Origin: a virus
DNA: 39,783 bases
Direction: 5' to 3' (one strand)
IMG/VR virus record: IMGVR_UViG_3300047673_000355
Location: 1-39,783 of that record
Shown here piece by piece: positions 22,003-29,889 of the stretch. Under the pieces are notes generated by a model. The model was not told the DNA's origin, ran no database searches, and worked only from the letters and a program-made list of their open reading frames with translations. Positions within the stretch are counted from its first letter, which is position 1, and each line of letters opens with the position of its first letter. The position numbers and the translations under genes were made by a program.

Positions 22003-22805
22003 TCGCCACGGGGAACGACGAGTACAGCCAGCGGATGGCCGAGCAGATCGGCCAGTTCATCATCGACGCGGACAAGAACGCGGGACGGTCGCAGCAGAAG
22101 GCGATCGGGCCCAGCGAGGTTGGCGAGCCGTGCGAACGCCAGCTCAGCTACAAGATGCTCGACTGGCCCGAGACGAACACCGCACACGACCCGATCGCCG
22201 CGATCATCGGCACCGGCTTCCACCTGTGGATGGCCGAGAAGTTCGAGGCCCGGCAGTCCGACCTCGGCGGCGGGACGATGCGCTACCGCATCGAGGAGCG
22301 CGTCACCGTTCGGGACAGTCCGATCGAGACGGCCCGACTCACCGGGTCCAGCGACCTGTTCGACCGGATTCGCCGGGACAACCTCGACTGGAAGCTCGTC
22401 GGGATCTCCTCGCACGACAAGTACCGGCGGCAGGGCCCCGGCGAGAAGTACCGCATCCAGGCCCACCTGTACGGCCTCGGCCAGCAGAACGCGGGCGAGG
22501 ACGTCCACCGCGTCGTCGTCGTGTTCGTCGCACGCCACCACGAGCTCCGCGTCCACGTGTGGTCCGAGCCGTACGACCGGACCGTCGCCGAGACCGCGCT
22601 CGCCCGGCTCGACCGAATCCGCGACCGGGTGCTCGCCCTCGACCCGGAGATGCACCCCGAGACCTGGGACGAGATCCCCATCCCAGACAAGCCCAACTGC
22701 CGCTTCTGCCCGTGGCTCCGCCCAGGGTCCACCGACCTGTCCACCGGCTGCCCCGGGGCGCAAACCGCGAACCCCGGCGCCTCGTACCAGTCCCTCATCG
22801 CCTGA
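21999..22805 (+). CDS. Cas4-like Fe-S PD-(D/E)XK nuclease (RecB-type exonuclease)
   Basis: This 268-aa protein has four Cys spaced as in Cas4/AddB: Cys45 (GEPCERQLSY), then Cys234, Cys237 and Cys251 (CRFCPWLRPGSTDLSTGC). These probably hold a 4Fe-4S cluster. The nuclease core is visible: His75 (GTGFHLWMAE), Asp119 (GSSDLFD), Asp130-x-Lys132 (LDWKLVG), and the motif Gln154 to Tyr158 (IQAHLYG). It likely trims DNA ends during replication or recombination. Its partner may be the next gene product. GTG 21999 overlaps the prior stop. Confidence 0.85.
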   Translation: MIATGNDEYSQRMAEQIGQFIIDADKNAGRSQQKAIGPSEVGEPCERQLSYKMLDWPETNTAHDPIAAIIGTGFHLWMAEKFEARQSDLGGGTMRYRIEERVTVRDSPIETARLTGSSDLFDRIRRDNLDWKLVGISSHDKYRRQGPGEKYRIQAHLYGLGQQNAGEDVHRVVVVFVARHHELRVHVWSEPYDRTVAETALARLDRIRDRVLALDPEMHPETWDEIPIPDKPNCRFCPWLRPGSTDLSTGCPGAQTANPGASYQSLIA

Positions 22806-22822
22806 ACCAGGAGACACACCCC

Positions 22823-23431
22823 ATGAGCACCCCTCCCCAGACGCCCAGCGCCAACGACTTCCTCATGGGCGGAGGCGGCGCCCCGAGCGCGGCCTTCCCC
22901 GCGCCGGGAACCCTCGTCGGCGGCACCATCACCGAGACCCCGGTGGTCCAGCAGCAGCGCGACCTCAAGGACGGGTCGCCCAAGTTCTGGTCCGACGGCA
23001 ACCCGCAGATGCAGATGGTCGTCACCATCCAGACCGAGCAGCGCGACCCGGGCAACCCGGACGACGACGGGAAGCGGCGCCTCTTCGTCAAGGGGCAGAT
23101 GAAGCAGGCCGTGGCCGATGCGGTCCGCGCCGCCGGCGCCCCCGGGTTGCAGGTCGGCGGCGTCCTCGAAGTCGCCTACACGCATGACGGGCCGGTCGCG
23201 CAGCGCGGGTTCAACGCGCCCAAGCAGTACAAGGCCCGGTACACCGCGGCCAGCGCGGGCGATGTCTTCCTCAGCTCGAACGGCGCCTCCGCCGCCTCGG
23301 TGCCCGACCCGTGGGCCGCAACGGCGGCACCCGCCACCCCGGCGCCGACGCCCGCGCAGCAGGCGCTCCTCCAGCAACAGGCGGCAAGCGCCGCGAACGC
23401 CGCCCCGGCCGTCGAGCCCCCGCCGTTCTAG
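22823..23431 (+). CDS. Putative ssDNA-binding-type protein
   Basis: This 202-aa protein starts at ATG behind CAGGAG, 17 bp after the nuclease gene. Residues about 25-150 show an OB-like strand pattern (TLVGGTITETPVVQQQRDLK, QMQMVVTIQTEQRD, LQVGGVLEVAYTHDG), followed by an Ala/Gln/Pro-rich flexible tail ending in EPPPF. A structured OB domain with a disordered tail ending in Phe is how many ssDNA-binding proteins are built. It lies next to a nuclease and prim-pol. The call is by pattern only. Confidence 0.55.
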   Translation: MSTPPQTPSANDFLMGGGGAPSAAFPAPGTLVGGTITETPVVQQQRDLKDGSPKFWSDGNPQMQMVVTIQTEQRDPGNPDDDGKRRLFVKGQMKQAVADAVRAAGAPGLQVGGVLEVAYTHDGPVAQRGFNAPKQYKARYTAASAGDVFLSSNGASAASVPDPWAATAAPATPAPTPAQQALLQQQAASAANAAPAVEPPPF

Positions 23432-23453
23432 TCCCACCCCGCCCCACCATCCC

Positions 23454-23496
23454 CGCCTGCCGCCGCGTGACACCCCCCGCACCGCGGCGGCAGGCG
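23454..23496 (+). terminator. 14-bp perfect hairpin
   Basis: CGCCTGCCGCCGCG (23454-23467) pairs perfectly with 23483-23496 around a 15-base loop. It lies between the ssDNA-binding-type gene and the 178-aa gene. It probably tunes read-through or mRNA stability in the early operon. Confidence 0.7.
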
Positions 23497-23525
23497 GCCC
23501 AACCAGCAGAAAGCAGCCGACCAAC

Positions 23526-24062
23526 ATGACGACGCGCACCTTCACCCGGGACGAACTCGACACTCTCGGCGTCCCGTTCGACCTGCCCGAGGGCGACGAA
23601 CTGCACTCCGAGCAGATCGACACCCGCCGCTGGGTCTCCGTCCACCAGCTCATCTTCCGCGCCCCCGACGACGGCAAGGCGTGGGCCATCACCTACGAGC
23701 GCGGCCTCACGGAACACCAGGACGGCATCGACCTCTGGGACGAAGCCCCCGAGGTCACCGCGACGGAGATGGAACTCCGCCTGGACACGGTGCAGCAGTG
23801 GCACCCCGTCAGCGACACCGCAGGGCCGCAGACCATCAGCCCGGAGGCCGCACGCCACGTCCTCTTCCACTTCGGCGTCCTCGGAGGCATCCGGCCCGGG
23901 CGAGGCACCGAGACCCTCCTTCTCGCGTTCGACGCGGCGGACCACACCCGCGAGGCCGTCCTCACCACGGCCTTCCCCGAGCTGGGTGCCGCGTTCCGCC
24001 TCGCGAAGTACAACCCGGCGGGGATCGCCCAACTCCAGGCCATCGCCGCCACCAGCGGCTGA
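23526..24062 (+). CDS. Hypothetical protein before the prim-pol
   Basis: This 178-aa acidic protein contains strands and helices of a globular domain: FTRDELDTLGVPFDLPEGDE, VHQLIFRAPDDGKAWAITYE, and an HVLFHFGVLGG segment. There is no Cys, membrane segment or known catalytic motif. It is placed between a likely ssDNA-binding gene and the prim-pol, so a replication-linked role is plausible but unproven. The ATG at 23526 has AAAGCAG upstream. The 111-bp gap after it holds a weak stem and the strong ribosome site of the next gene. Confidence 0.65.
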   Translation: MTTRTFTRDELDTLGVPFDLPEGDELHSEQIDTRRWVSVHQLIFRAPDDGKAWAITYERGLTEHQDGIDLWDEAPEVTATEMELRLDTVQQWHPVSDTAGPQTISPEAARHVLFHFGVLGGIRPGRGTETLLLAFDAADHTREAVLTTAFPELGAAFRLAKYNPAGIAQLQAIAATSG

Positions 24063-24172
24063 CAAGCCCGCCCCTCTCCCCGCCCGACCGGTGACCACGC
24101 CGGGGCCAGCGGTGCAACCCCGCCGGCGGGCACTCAGCCACCTCCTCCCAAGCCCTTCTGCAAGGAGCGACA

Positions 24173-26686
24173 TTGAACACGCTGGACACGGCCCTCGCCC
24201 TTGGCGCTGCTGGCTGCTCCGTCGTCGGCGTGCGGGCAGACGGCAGCAAGCGGCCCCTCGGCGACTGGAAGGCCGCACAGACCGTGCGCGCCAGCGAAGC
24301 CCAGCTCCGCTCCCTCTTCGCCCACCAGCCCCCCGGGGTGGGGATCATCTGCGGCGCCATCTCCGGCGGCCTGGAAATGCTGGAGCTGGAGGGCCGCGCG
24401 GTCGACGAGGGCGTCCTCGACGAGCTGGTCGAGACCCTGGCTGGGCACCAGATGGCCGACGTGTGGGAGCGGATCTCCACCGGGTGGATGGACCGCTCCC
24501 CCAGCGGCGGGCTGCACCTCCACTACCGCGTCGAAGGCGGGGTCGTCCCGGGGAACACGAAGCTCGCCTCACGGCTGACCCGCGAGGACGAGCTGCGGGA
24601 AGACCAGCGAGCCGTCCTCGCCCAGCACCCGGACAAGAAGTTCCCGCTCCCCTTGATCGAGACCCGGGGAGAAGGCGGCTTCGTCGTCGTCGCCCCGTCG
24701 CACGGCACCGTCCACCCGACCGGGCGCCCGTACGAGCGGCTGGCCGGCGGGCCCGAGACCATCCCGACGCTCACCGCCGAAGAGCACCAGGTGCTCCACA
24801 CGCTGTGCCGCATGCTCGACCAGATCCCTGCGGACGAGCCGATGGTGGCCGCGCCCCAGCACCCGAGCGTCGCCACGGCCACCGACCTGGCGACCGCGTT
24901 CCTCTTCTCCGGGAGCGGGCCCAGCAACCCAACCGGCCTCACCCCGGGGGACGACTTCGAGCAGCGCACCAGCTGGGCGGAGATCCTCACCCCGCACGGG
25001 TGGAAGCACATGTTCACCAGCGGCCAGACCTCGTACTGGCAGCGCCCCGGGAAGGACGGCCGGGAACCGTCCGCGACCACCGGTCGGGACCCGGCACGCG
25101 ACCGGCTGTACGTCTTCACCACGAGCACCGAGTTCGTCGCCGAGAAGCCGTACACCAAGTTTGGCGCCCACGCGCTCCTCAACCACGGCGGCGACCACTC
25201 GGCCGCCGCGCGCGAACTCCGCCGCCTCGGCTACGGCGAACGTGCCCCCGAACCGGTACGCCACCTCGCCGCCGTCCCCGCACCGCGCCCGCCAGCCACC
25301 GACGGAACCGCCGCGCTCGCCGTACTGGAGCACCCGACCGCGACCGAGGCCGGACCCGAGACGTACACCCGGACCGACGACGGAAACGCGCTCCGCCTAG
25401 TCGACATCCACGAACACGAGATCCGGTACGTCCCGCAGCGCGGGAGGTGGCTTCGCTGGGACGGGCACCGCTGGGCGTGGGACGACGCGGGCACCGTCCG
25501 CGAGATGTCCCGGGCCATCGCCCGCGCCCTGCCCAATGGGGAGGGCGAAGCGAAGCACCGCATGCGCAGCCTCTCCACCGCCGGGATCTCCGCCATGGTG
25601 TCCATGGCCCAGACCGACCCCAGGATCGTCGCCCACGCGGCCGCCCTCGACGCGCACCGCATGCTCCTCAACACCCCGCTCGGCGCCGTCGACCTGACCA
25701 CCGGGGACCTGGTCGCACCCGACCCGGCGCAGATGCACACCCGGTCCACCGCCGTCGCCCCGGACAAGGAACTGCCCACCCCGAAGTGGGACGCGTTCCT
25801 CGCCCAGACCTTCGGCGGGGACACCGAGCTGCTGAAGTACGTCCAGCGCATGGCCGGATACTCCGCCTCGGGAAGCGTGAAGTGGCACGTCCTGCCCTTC
25901 CTCCACGGCGGCGGCGGCAACGGCAAGGGCGTCTTCCTCAACGTCCTCCGGTCGCTCCTCGGCGACTACGCGGCCACCGCGCCGAACGCGTTCCTCATGG
26001 CCGGGGCACAGCGCCACGAGACGGAGATCGCCCGACTCCACGGGCTCCGCCTCGTCATCGCCTCCGAGGTCAACCAGGAGGCGAAGTTCGACGAGGCGAA
26101 GGTCAAGGAACTCACCGGCGGCGACGGGCTCACCGCACGGTTCATGCGCCAGGACCACTTCACGTTCGAGCCGACCCACAAGCTCTGGCTGATGGGCAAC
26201 CACCAGCCCCGCGTCTCCGCCGGCGGGAAGAGCTTCTGGCGGCGCCTTCGCCTCATGCCGTTCATCCGCACCCCGGAGAAGGTCATCGAGGACCTCGACC
26301 TCCTCCTCATCTCCGAGGAAGGCCCCGGCATTCTCGCCTGGGTCGTTGCCGGGGCGGTCGCCGTGTTCCGCGACGGCCTCAACGACCCGGAGTCCGTGAA
26401 GGCCGCGACCGCGCAGTACGCGGCCGAGGAAGACGCGCTGGCCCGGTTCCTCGAAGAGGCGTGCCACGTCGGCGGCGGGCTCCAGGTCCGCACCGTCACC
26501 GAGGTGTTCCGCGGCGCGTACGAGAAGTGGTGCCGCAACGAGGGCGAAGAACCTCTCGTGGCGCGGCAGCTTGGCCGTGAGCTGAAGGACCGCTTCGGCA
26601 TCGTCCGCAAGGGCTCCAACGGCACCTACTCGTACGCCAACGTCGCGTTGATCCCGGCGGCTGACGATCGGTGGGACGACGAATGA
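24173..26686 (+). CDS. Bifunctional prim-pol / D5-type helicase
   Basis: This 837-aa protein primes and unwinds phage DNA. It starts at TTG 24173, supported by AAGGAG 6 bp upstream. The N-terminal prim-pol (AEP) domain covers about 1-215: GVGIICGAISGGLEM, with Glu71-x-Glu73 where the family often has Asp-x-Asp, and SGGLHLHYRV. The D5_N-like linker spans about 400-560. The SF3 helicase has a Walker A at 579-586 (GGGGNGKG), then RLVIASEVNQEAKFDEAKVK and the LWLMGNHQPR sensor segment. The stop overlaps the next ATG (ATGA). Confidence 0.9.
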   Translation: MNTLDTALALGAAGCSVVGVRADGSKRPLGDWKAAQTVRASEAQLRSLFAHQPPGVGIICGAISGGLEMLELEGRAVDEGVLDELVETLAGHQMADVWERISTGWMDRSPSGGLHLHYRVEGGVVPGNTKLASRLTREDELREDQRAVLAQHPDKKFPLPLIETRGEGGFVVVAPSHGTVHPTGRPYERLAGGPETIPTLTAEEHQVLHTLCRMLDQIPADEPMVAAPQHPSVATATDLATAFLFSGSGPSNPTGLTPGDDFEQRTSWAEILTPHGWKHMFTSGQTSYWQRPGKDGREPSATTGRDPARDRLYVFTTSTEFVAEKPYTKFGAHALLNHGGDHSAAARELRRLGYGERAPEPVRHLAAVPAPRPPATDGTAALAVLEHPTATEAGPETYTRTDDGNALRLVDIHEHEIRYVPQRGRWLRWDGHRWAWDDAGTVREMSRAIARALPNGEGEAKHRMRSLSTAGISAMVSMAQTDPRIVAHAAALDAHRMLLNTPLGAVDLTTGDLVAPDPAQMHTRSTAVAPDKELPTPKWDAFLAQTFGGDTELLKYVQRMAGYSASGSVKWHVLPFLHGGGGNGKGVFLNVLRSLLGDYAATAPNAFLMAGAQRHETEIARLHGLRLVIASEVNQEAKFDEAKVKELTGGDGLTARFMRQDHFTFEPTHKLWLMGNHQPRVSAGGKSFWRRLRLMPFIRTPEKVIEDLDLLLISEEGPGILAWVVAGAVAVFRDGLNDPESVKAATAQYAAEEDALARFLEEACHVGGGLQVRTVTEVFRGAYEKWCRNEGEEPLVARQLGRELKDRFGIVRKGSNGTYSYANVALIPAADDRWDDE

Positions 26687-26946
26687 GCATGATCAAAGTT
26701 CCGTTGGAGTTCCGTTGCAGTGCCGTTGAAAGTGCCGTTGGAAATCGGCATCCCCGCAGGTCACGACCGGTCAGTTCCATCAGTGCCGTTGAAACGAGCT
26801 ATCCAGTTCCGTGCGCACGCAAGAAGGTCAATGCCAAGAAACCGGCCCTAACGGCACTGATGGAACTGCCACCCAAGGTGACCTGCGGAAACGGCAGTTC
26901 CATCAACGGCACTGCAACGGAACTGCCCCTCGGCGGTGCCCGATGA
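26683..26946 (+). CDS. Small protein encoded across iteron-like repeats
   Basis: This 87-aa frame is joined to both neighbours by exact ATGA overlaps (26683 with the prim-pol stop and its own TGA with ATG 26943), so it is probably translated. Yet most of its sequence is made of repeats of GTTCCGTTG and GTGCCGTTG in both orientations, giving peptides such as VPLEFRCSAVESAVGN and CGNGSSINGTATELP. Part is basic (CARKKVNAKK). No family is recognised. The DNA rather than the peptide may be what is selected here. Confidence 0.5.
   Translation: MSMIKVPLEFRCSAVESAVGNRHPRRSRPVSSISAVETSYPVPCARKKVNAKKPALTALMELPPKVTCGNGSSINGTATELPLGGAR
26698..26923. repeat. Iteron-like repeats with a 19-bp inverted repeat (candidate replication origin)
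   Basis: The 9-mer GT(T/G)CCGTTG recurs at 26698, 26709, 26720 and 26732 (11-12 bp spacing) and 26783. Inverted copies are CAACGGCAC at 26904 and CAACGGAAC at 26915 (11 bp apart), plus a near copy at 26849. In the middle, a 19-bp inverted repeat pairs 26772-26790 with 26850-26868. One-turn spacing directly behind a prim-pol/helicase gene is what an initiator-bound origin looks like. Confidence 0.7.
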
Positions 26947-27287
26947 CCGACCGCCACCTCCACCCGGCGGTTGCCGCGAAGCTCGCCGCATCCGCCGACC
27001 ACGCGACACCGGGCGTCTGCCGCACCTGCGGCGCCCCGGTGCTCACCGCGCGGGCGGGCCGGGTCGCCGCGCTCGACGTGGTGGCGGATCCGAACCCGGT
27101 CGACGTGGCCACCGAGCAGGCGGTCCGGGCCGCCGGCGGCCTCACCTGGCACCTCGTCACCACGGGCCTGGGTGTGCAGCGCATCACCTGGCGGGGCGCC
27201 CACGACATCCGGGCCGGGCCGCCGAAGTGCCCCGTCCTCGCCGACCACACGTGCCCACCACAACCAGTGCAAGAGAGGCTGCTGTGA
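26943..27287 (+). CDS. Small protein with N-terminal CxxC
   Basis: This 114-aa protein starts at ATG 26943, sharing bases with the previous stop, and its end overlaps the RusA gene start. It contains Cys27-x2-Cys30 (GVCRTCGAP) and a second pair near the end (PPKCPVL, DHTCPP), consistent with a split zinc ribbon around a beta-rich core (ALDVVADPNPVDVATEQAVR, LTWHLVTTGLGVQRI). Comparable proteins lie upstream of RusA genes in Streptomyces phages. The function is unknown. Confidence 0.65.
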   Translation: MTDRHLHPAVAAKLAASADHATPGVCRTCGAPVLTARAGRVAALDVVADPNPVDVATEQAVRAAGGLTWHLVTTGLGVQRITWRGAHDIRAGPPKCPVLADHTCPPQPVQERLL

Positions 27288-27736
27288 ACGAGATTCCTCG
27301 CCGCTTCACCATCGCCCTCCCTCCGGGGATGCGGCTCCTCAACGTCAACGAGAAGCTCCACCACCGGCCCCGGGCCAAGTACGTCAAGGCGCTGCGGGGC
27401 GCCGCCATGAAGCAGTGCAGCGAGACCCCCGCGATGCGAGCCGCGCTCGCCGCAGCCAACCCGGGGCCGGTCCTCCAGCACGCGTACATCCTCGGGATCA
27501 TCCACCCGGCGACCCGGCGCCGCGCCGACCCGGCGAACTGGTACCCGTCGTTCAAGGCCGCGGTCGACGGGCTCGTCGACGCCGGGGTGCTCGACGACGA
27601 CGACCACCTCCACCTCGTCGGCCCGGACATGCGCCTCGGCCCGGTCGTCACCGGGGGGCAGATCGTCCTCCACATCGAGGAGCTCTCCCCGCAGCGGCAC
27701 GCCGCGTTCCAGTGGGCGGACGTGGCCGCGTCATGA
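27284..27736 (+). CDS. rusA: RusA-type Holliday junction resolvase
   Basis: This 150-aa endodeoxyribonuclease would resolve recombination or replication intermediates. The RusA signature is complete: Asp82 and Asn85 (RRADPANWYPS), Lys91 (FKAAVDGL), Asp95, and the Asp cluster 104-107 (GVLDDDDHLH) that carries the catalytic carboxylates. The N-terminal NVNEKLHHRPRAKYVKALR strand and basic helix is also typical. GTG 27284 overlaps the previous stop, and the TGA overlaps the WhiB ATG. Confidence 0.88.
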   Translation: MNEIPRRFTIALPPGMRLLNVNEKLHHRPRAKYVKALRGAAMKQCSETPAMRAALAAANPGPVLQHAYILGIIHPATRRRADPANWYPSFKAAVDGLVDAGVLDDDDHLHLVGPDMRLGPVVTGGQIVLHIEELSPQRHAAFQWADVAAS

Positions 27737-28266
27737 CGAACCTCTTCTGGCGGGACAACGCCGCGTGCCGCGAGGCGGACCCGGAGATCTTCTTCCCCGT
27801 GTACGGCAGTGGGCGGTCCACGTCGGCCACGGACGAGGCGAAGAGCATCTGCTCCACCTGCCCCGTGCACATCGCGTGCCGTGACTTCGCCCTGGACGCG
27901 GGTGAGGACCACGGGGTGTGGGGCGGGCTGTCAATCCACGAGCGGCGCAAGGCCCGGGCGCGACGGTTCGCGAACCCGGAACTCACCTGGGACGAGGCGG
28001 TGCCCACGCCCCGGCCGCCGCTGGACGAGTACTTCGCCGCGCGCATCAAGGTCGACGACGACGGTCACACCCGGTGGATCTACAACGGCACCAGCCTCAT
28101 CGTCGACGGGCAACGCCGCACCCCGGGGCAGGTCGCGTTCCTCCTCGCCCACGGGCGGGAGCCGAAGAGCCGAGTCCACGCCGAGTGCCGGGTCCACGGG
28201 TGCATCACCGGGGCGCACCTCATCGACGACCAGATCCGCCGCGAACGCTGCGAGGCCGCCGCGTGA
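27733..28266 (+). CDS. WhiB-family protein with C-terminal HNH-like extension
   Basis: This 177-aa protein's N-terminal half (about 1-80) has the four WhiB iron-sulfur ligands, Cys12, Cys40, Cys43 and Cys49, plus the GVWGG turn at 61-65 and a following basic ERRKARARR. WhiB proteins bind the primary sigma factor and regulate promoters. Normal WhiB proteins end near here; this one continues for about 90 residues (RWIYNGTSLIVDGQRRTPGQ, then CRVHGCITGAHLIDD) with a Cys/His pattern like degenerate HNH folds. The fusion is unusual. It could act on host or phage transcription. Confidence 0.85.
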   Translation: MTNLFWRDNAACREADPEIFFPVYGSGRSTSATDEAKSICSTCPVHIACRDFALDAGEDHGVWGGLSIHERRKARARRFANPELTWDEAVPTPRPPLDEYFAARIKVDDDGHTRWIYNGTSLIVDGQRRTPGQVAFLLAHGREPKSRVHAECRVHGCITGAHLIDDQIRRERCEAAA

Positions 28267-29426
28267 CGACCGCACTCGACCGGGCCCGGAGACTCCTCGA
28301 CCGGCCCCCGGTGCCCACGATCCCCAAGCAACTCAGCGTCCCGGCGGCCGACCTGACCGTCGAGGGCTTCCACGGGCCCGGCGGCTGGGCCGAGGGCCGG
28401 CGCCTGCTCGGTCTCCGCACCCGGGCGATCGGCATGGAGTGGGACGCCGCCGCGTGCGCCACCGCGACCGCGGCCGGGCACACCGTGGTTCGCTGCGACG
28501 TCGCGACGATGCCCACCGGCCCGTTCGTCGGCCGGGTCGCGGTGAAGGTCGACAGCCCGCCGTGCCAGGCATGGTCCCGCGCCGGCAAGGGGTTGGGACT
28601 GCTCGACCAACCCCTCGTCCACCAGGCCGTCGAAGACCTCGCCCGCGGGCGGGACACCCGGGCCGTACTCCTCACCGCGTGCCGGGACCCGCGGTCGCTG
28701 CTCGCCGCCGAGCCGATGCGCTGGCACCACGACCTGCGGCCGGAGACGATCGTCATGGAGGAGGTGCCCGACGTGCTGCCCCTGTGGCGGCAGTACGCGC
28801 AGATCCTCCGCGCCTGGGGCTACAGCGTGTGGGTGGGCATCCTCAACGCCGCCGACTACGGGGTGCCGCAGACCCGGCGCCGGGCGATCCTCATCGCGTC
28901 CCGGGTTCGGGAAGCCACCGCGCCAGCGCCGACGCACGCCGAGCACCCACGCGGCGAGGATCTGTTCGGCGGGCGCCTGGAGCGCTGGGTCAGCATGGCC
29001 GACGCGCTCGGCCTCCCGGACGGGGTCGTCATCAACACCCGGGGCGAACGCAAGACGCCCGGCGGCAACCTGTTCGCCGCAACCGGACCGAGCTAGGCAC
29101 TCACCGGACGCGCCCGTTCATGGAAGTTGCTGCGCAGCGGCCAGTCGGTCGGCGGCGTCGGTCGGGCGGAGCGGCCGGTGAGCAGCCCCGCCTTCACCAT
29201 CACCAGCCGAGCGGACCTGTGCCGGTGGATCGACGGTGCGATTGAACGCCCTCTGGACGAAGACGAAGCTGCGGTACTCCAGAGCTTCCCTGCTCACCAC
29301 CCGTGGTGCGGATCGCGCACAAAACGCTTCGAGCAGATCGGCAACGCCATCCCGCCGCTGCTCGCCGCGCACATCCTGTCCGCCGCGACCGGGACGCCCA
29401 TGCCCACGGGCGCACTTGCCCCGTGA
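28263..29426 (+). pseudogene. DNA (cytosine-5) methyltransferase interrupted by an amber codon
   Basis: The frame 28263-29096 carries C5-methyltransferase motifs: EGFHGPGGWAEG (SAM binding), SPPCQAWS with catalytic Cys101, EEVPDV (in the place of ENV), and QTRRRAIL. TAG at 29094-29096 (codon 278) stops it. The same frame then continues with ALTGRARSW, AFTITSRADLCRWIDG and EQIGNAIPPLLAAHI, the C-terminal motifs IX-X, to TGA 29424-29426. In relatives the sequence PSWALT is usual, so a TGG to TAG change is likely. The product may be truncated, or read through, or the base is a sequencing error. The two halves would methylate DNA only if joined. Confidence 0.82.
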
Positions 29427-29435
29427 CACGCAGTA

Positions 29436-29466
29436 CGGCCGGCCCGGGGGCAATCCGGGCCGGCCG
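29436..29466 (+). terminator. 12-bp perfect hairpin
   Basis: CGGCCGGCCCGG (29436-29447), 7-base loop, CCGGGCCGGCCG (29455-29466). It follows the methyltransferase, 40 bp before the next ATG, and probably limits read-through. Confidence 0.65.
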
Positions 29467-29506
29467 CCCGCCCAGCATCCCACCACACCACCAGGGAGAC
29501 ACCCCG

Positions 29507-29806
29507 ATGGCCACCACCGAGCAGTTGCTTCACCTCGCCGACCGGGCCCGCCGCGGCGTCGCCCTCGACGCGGAGCACGACCAGCTCGCCGCGGGGATTG
29601 CCGCGCTGGGCGAGCAGGCGGCGCGCGCCGACCGCGTCGCCCGGTCCGCCGCCCGCGAGGCCGCCGAGGCGCTCACCGCGCAGCTCGCCGCCGAGGCCCG
29701 GCTTGCCCGGGTGCGCCGCCTCCTCGACCGGGGGCCGATCGGCACCTGCTGCGACCGGTACCTGCGGGCCGCCCTCGACGCGCCGCAGCCGCCCACCACC
29801 ACCTGA
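29507..29806 (+). CDS. Alanine-rich coiled-coil hypothetical protein
   Basis: This 99-aa protein starts at ATG behind AGGGAG. It is almost entirely helical and rich in Ala and Arg (LLHLADRARRGVALDAEHDQ, VARSAAREAAEALTAQLAAE), with two Cys near the end (IGTCCDRYL). Many Streptomyces phages encode similar proteins in the replication operon, with unknown role. It is bounded by hairpins on both sides. Confidence 0.62.
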   Translation: MATTEQLLHLADRARRGVALDAEHDQLAAGIAALGEQAARADRVARSAAREAAEALTAQLAAEARLARVRRLLDRGPIGTCCDRYLRAALDAPQPPTTT

Positions 29807-29809
29807 CCC

Positions 29810-29846
29810 GCCGGCTGGGACGACCACCGCCGTCGTCCCGGCCGGC
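29810..29846 (+). terminator. 15-bp hairpin with one wobble
   Basis: GCCGGCTGGGACGAC (29810-29824) pairs with 29832-29846 with a single U-G pair and a 7-base loop. It lies just after the coiled-coil gene, before the zinc-finger gene. Confidence 0.65.
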
Positions 29847-29889
29847 GCCCACCACCACCTCGTCCCACCGCACAATCCTGGAGCCCGCC

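Noticed and set aside
26671-26682. Alternative ATG four codons upstream for the iteron-bearing gene
   Set aside because: ATG 26683 overlaps the prim-pol stop exactly and matches the coupling style of the operon, whereas 26671 lies inside the prim-pol without a better ribosome site.
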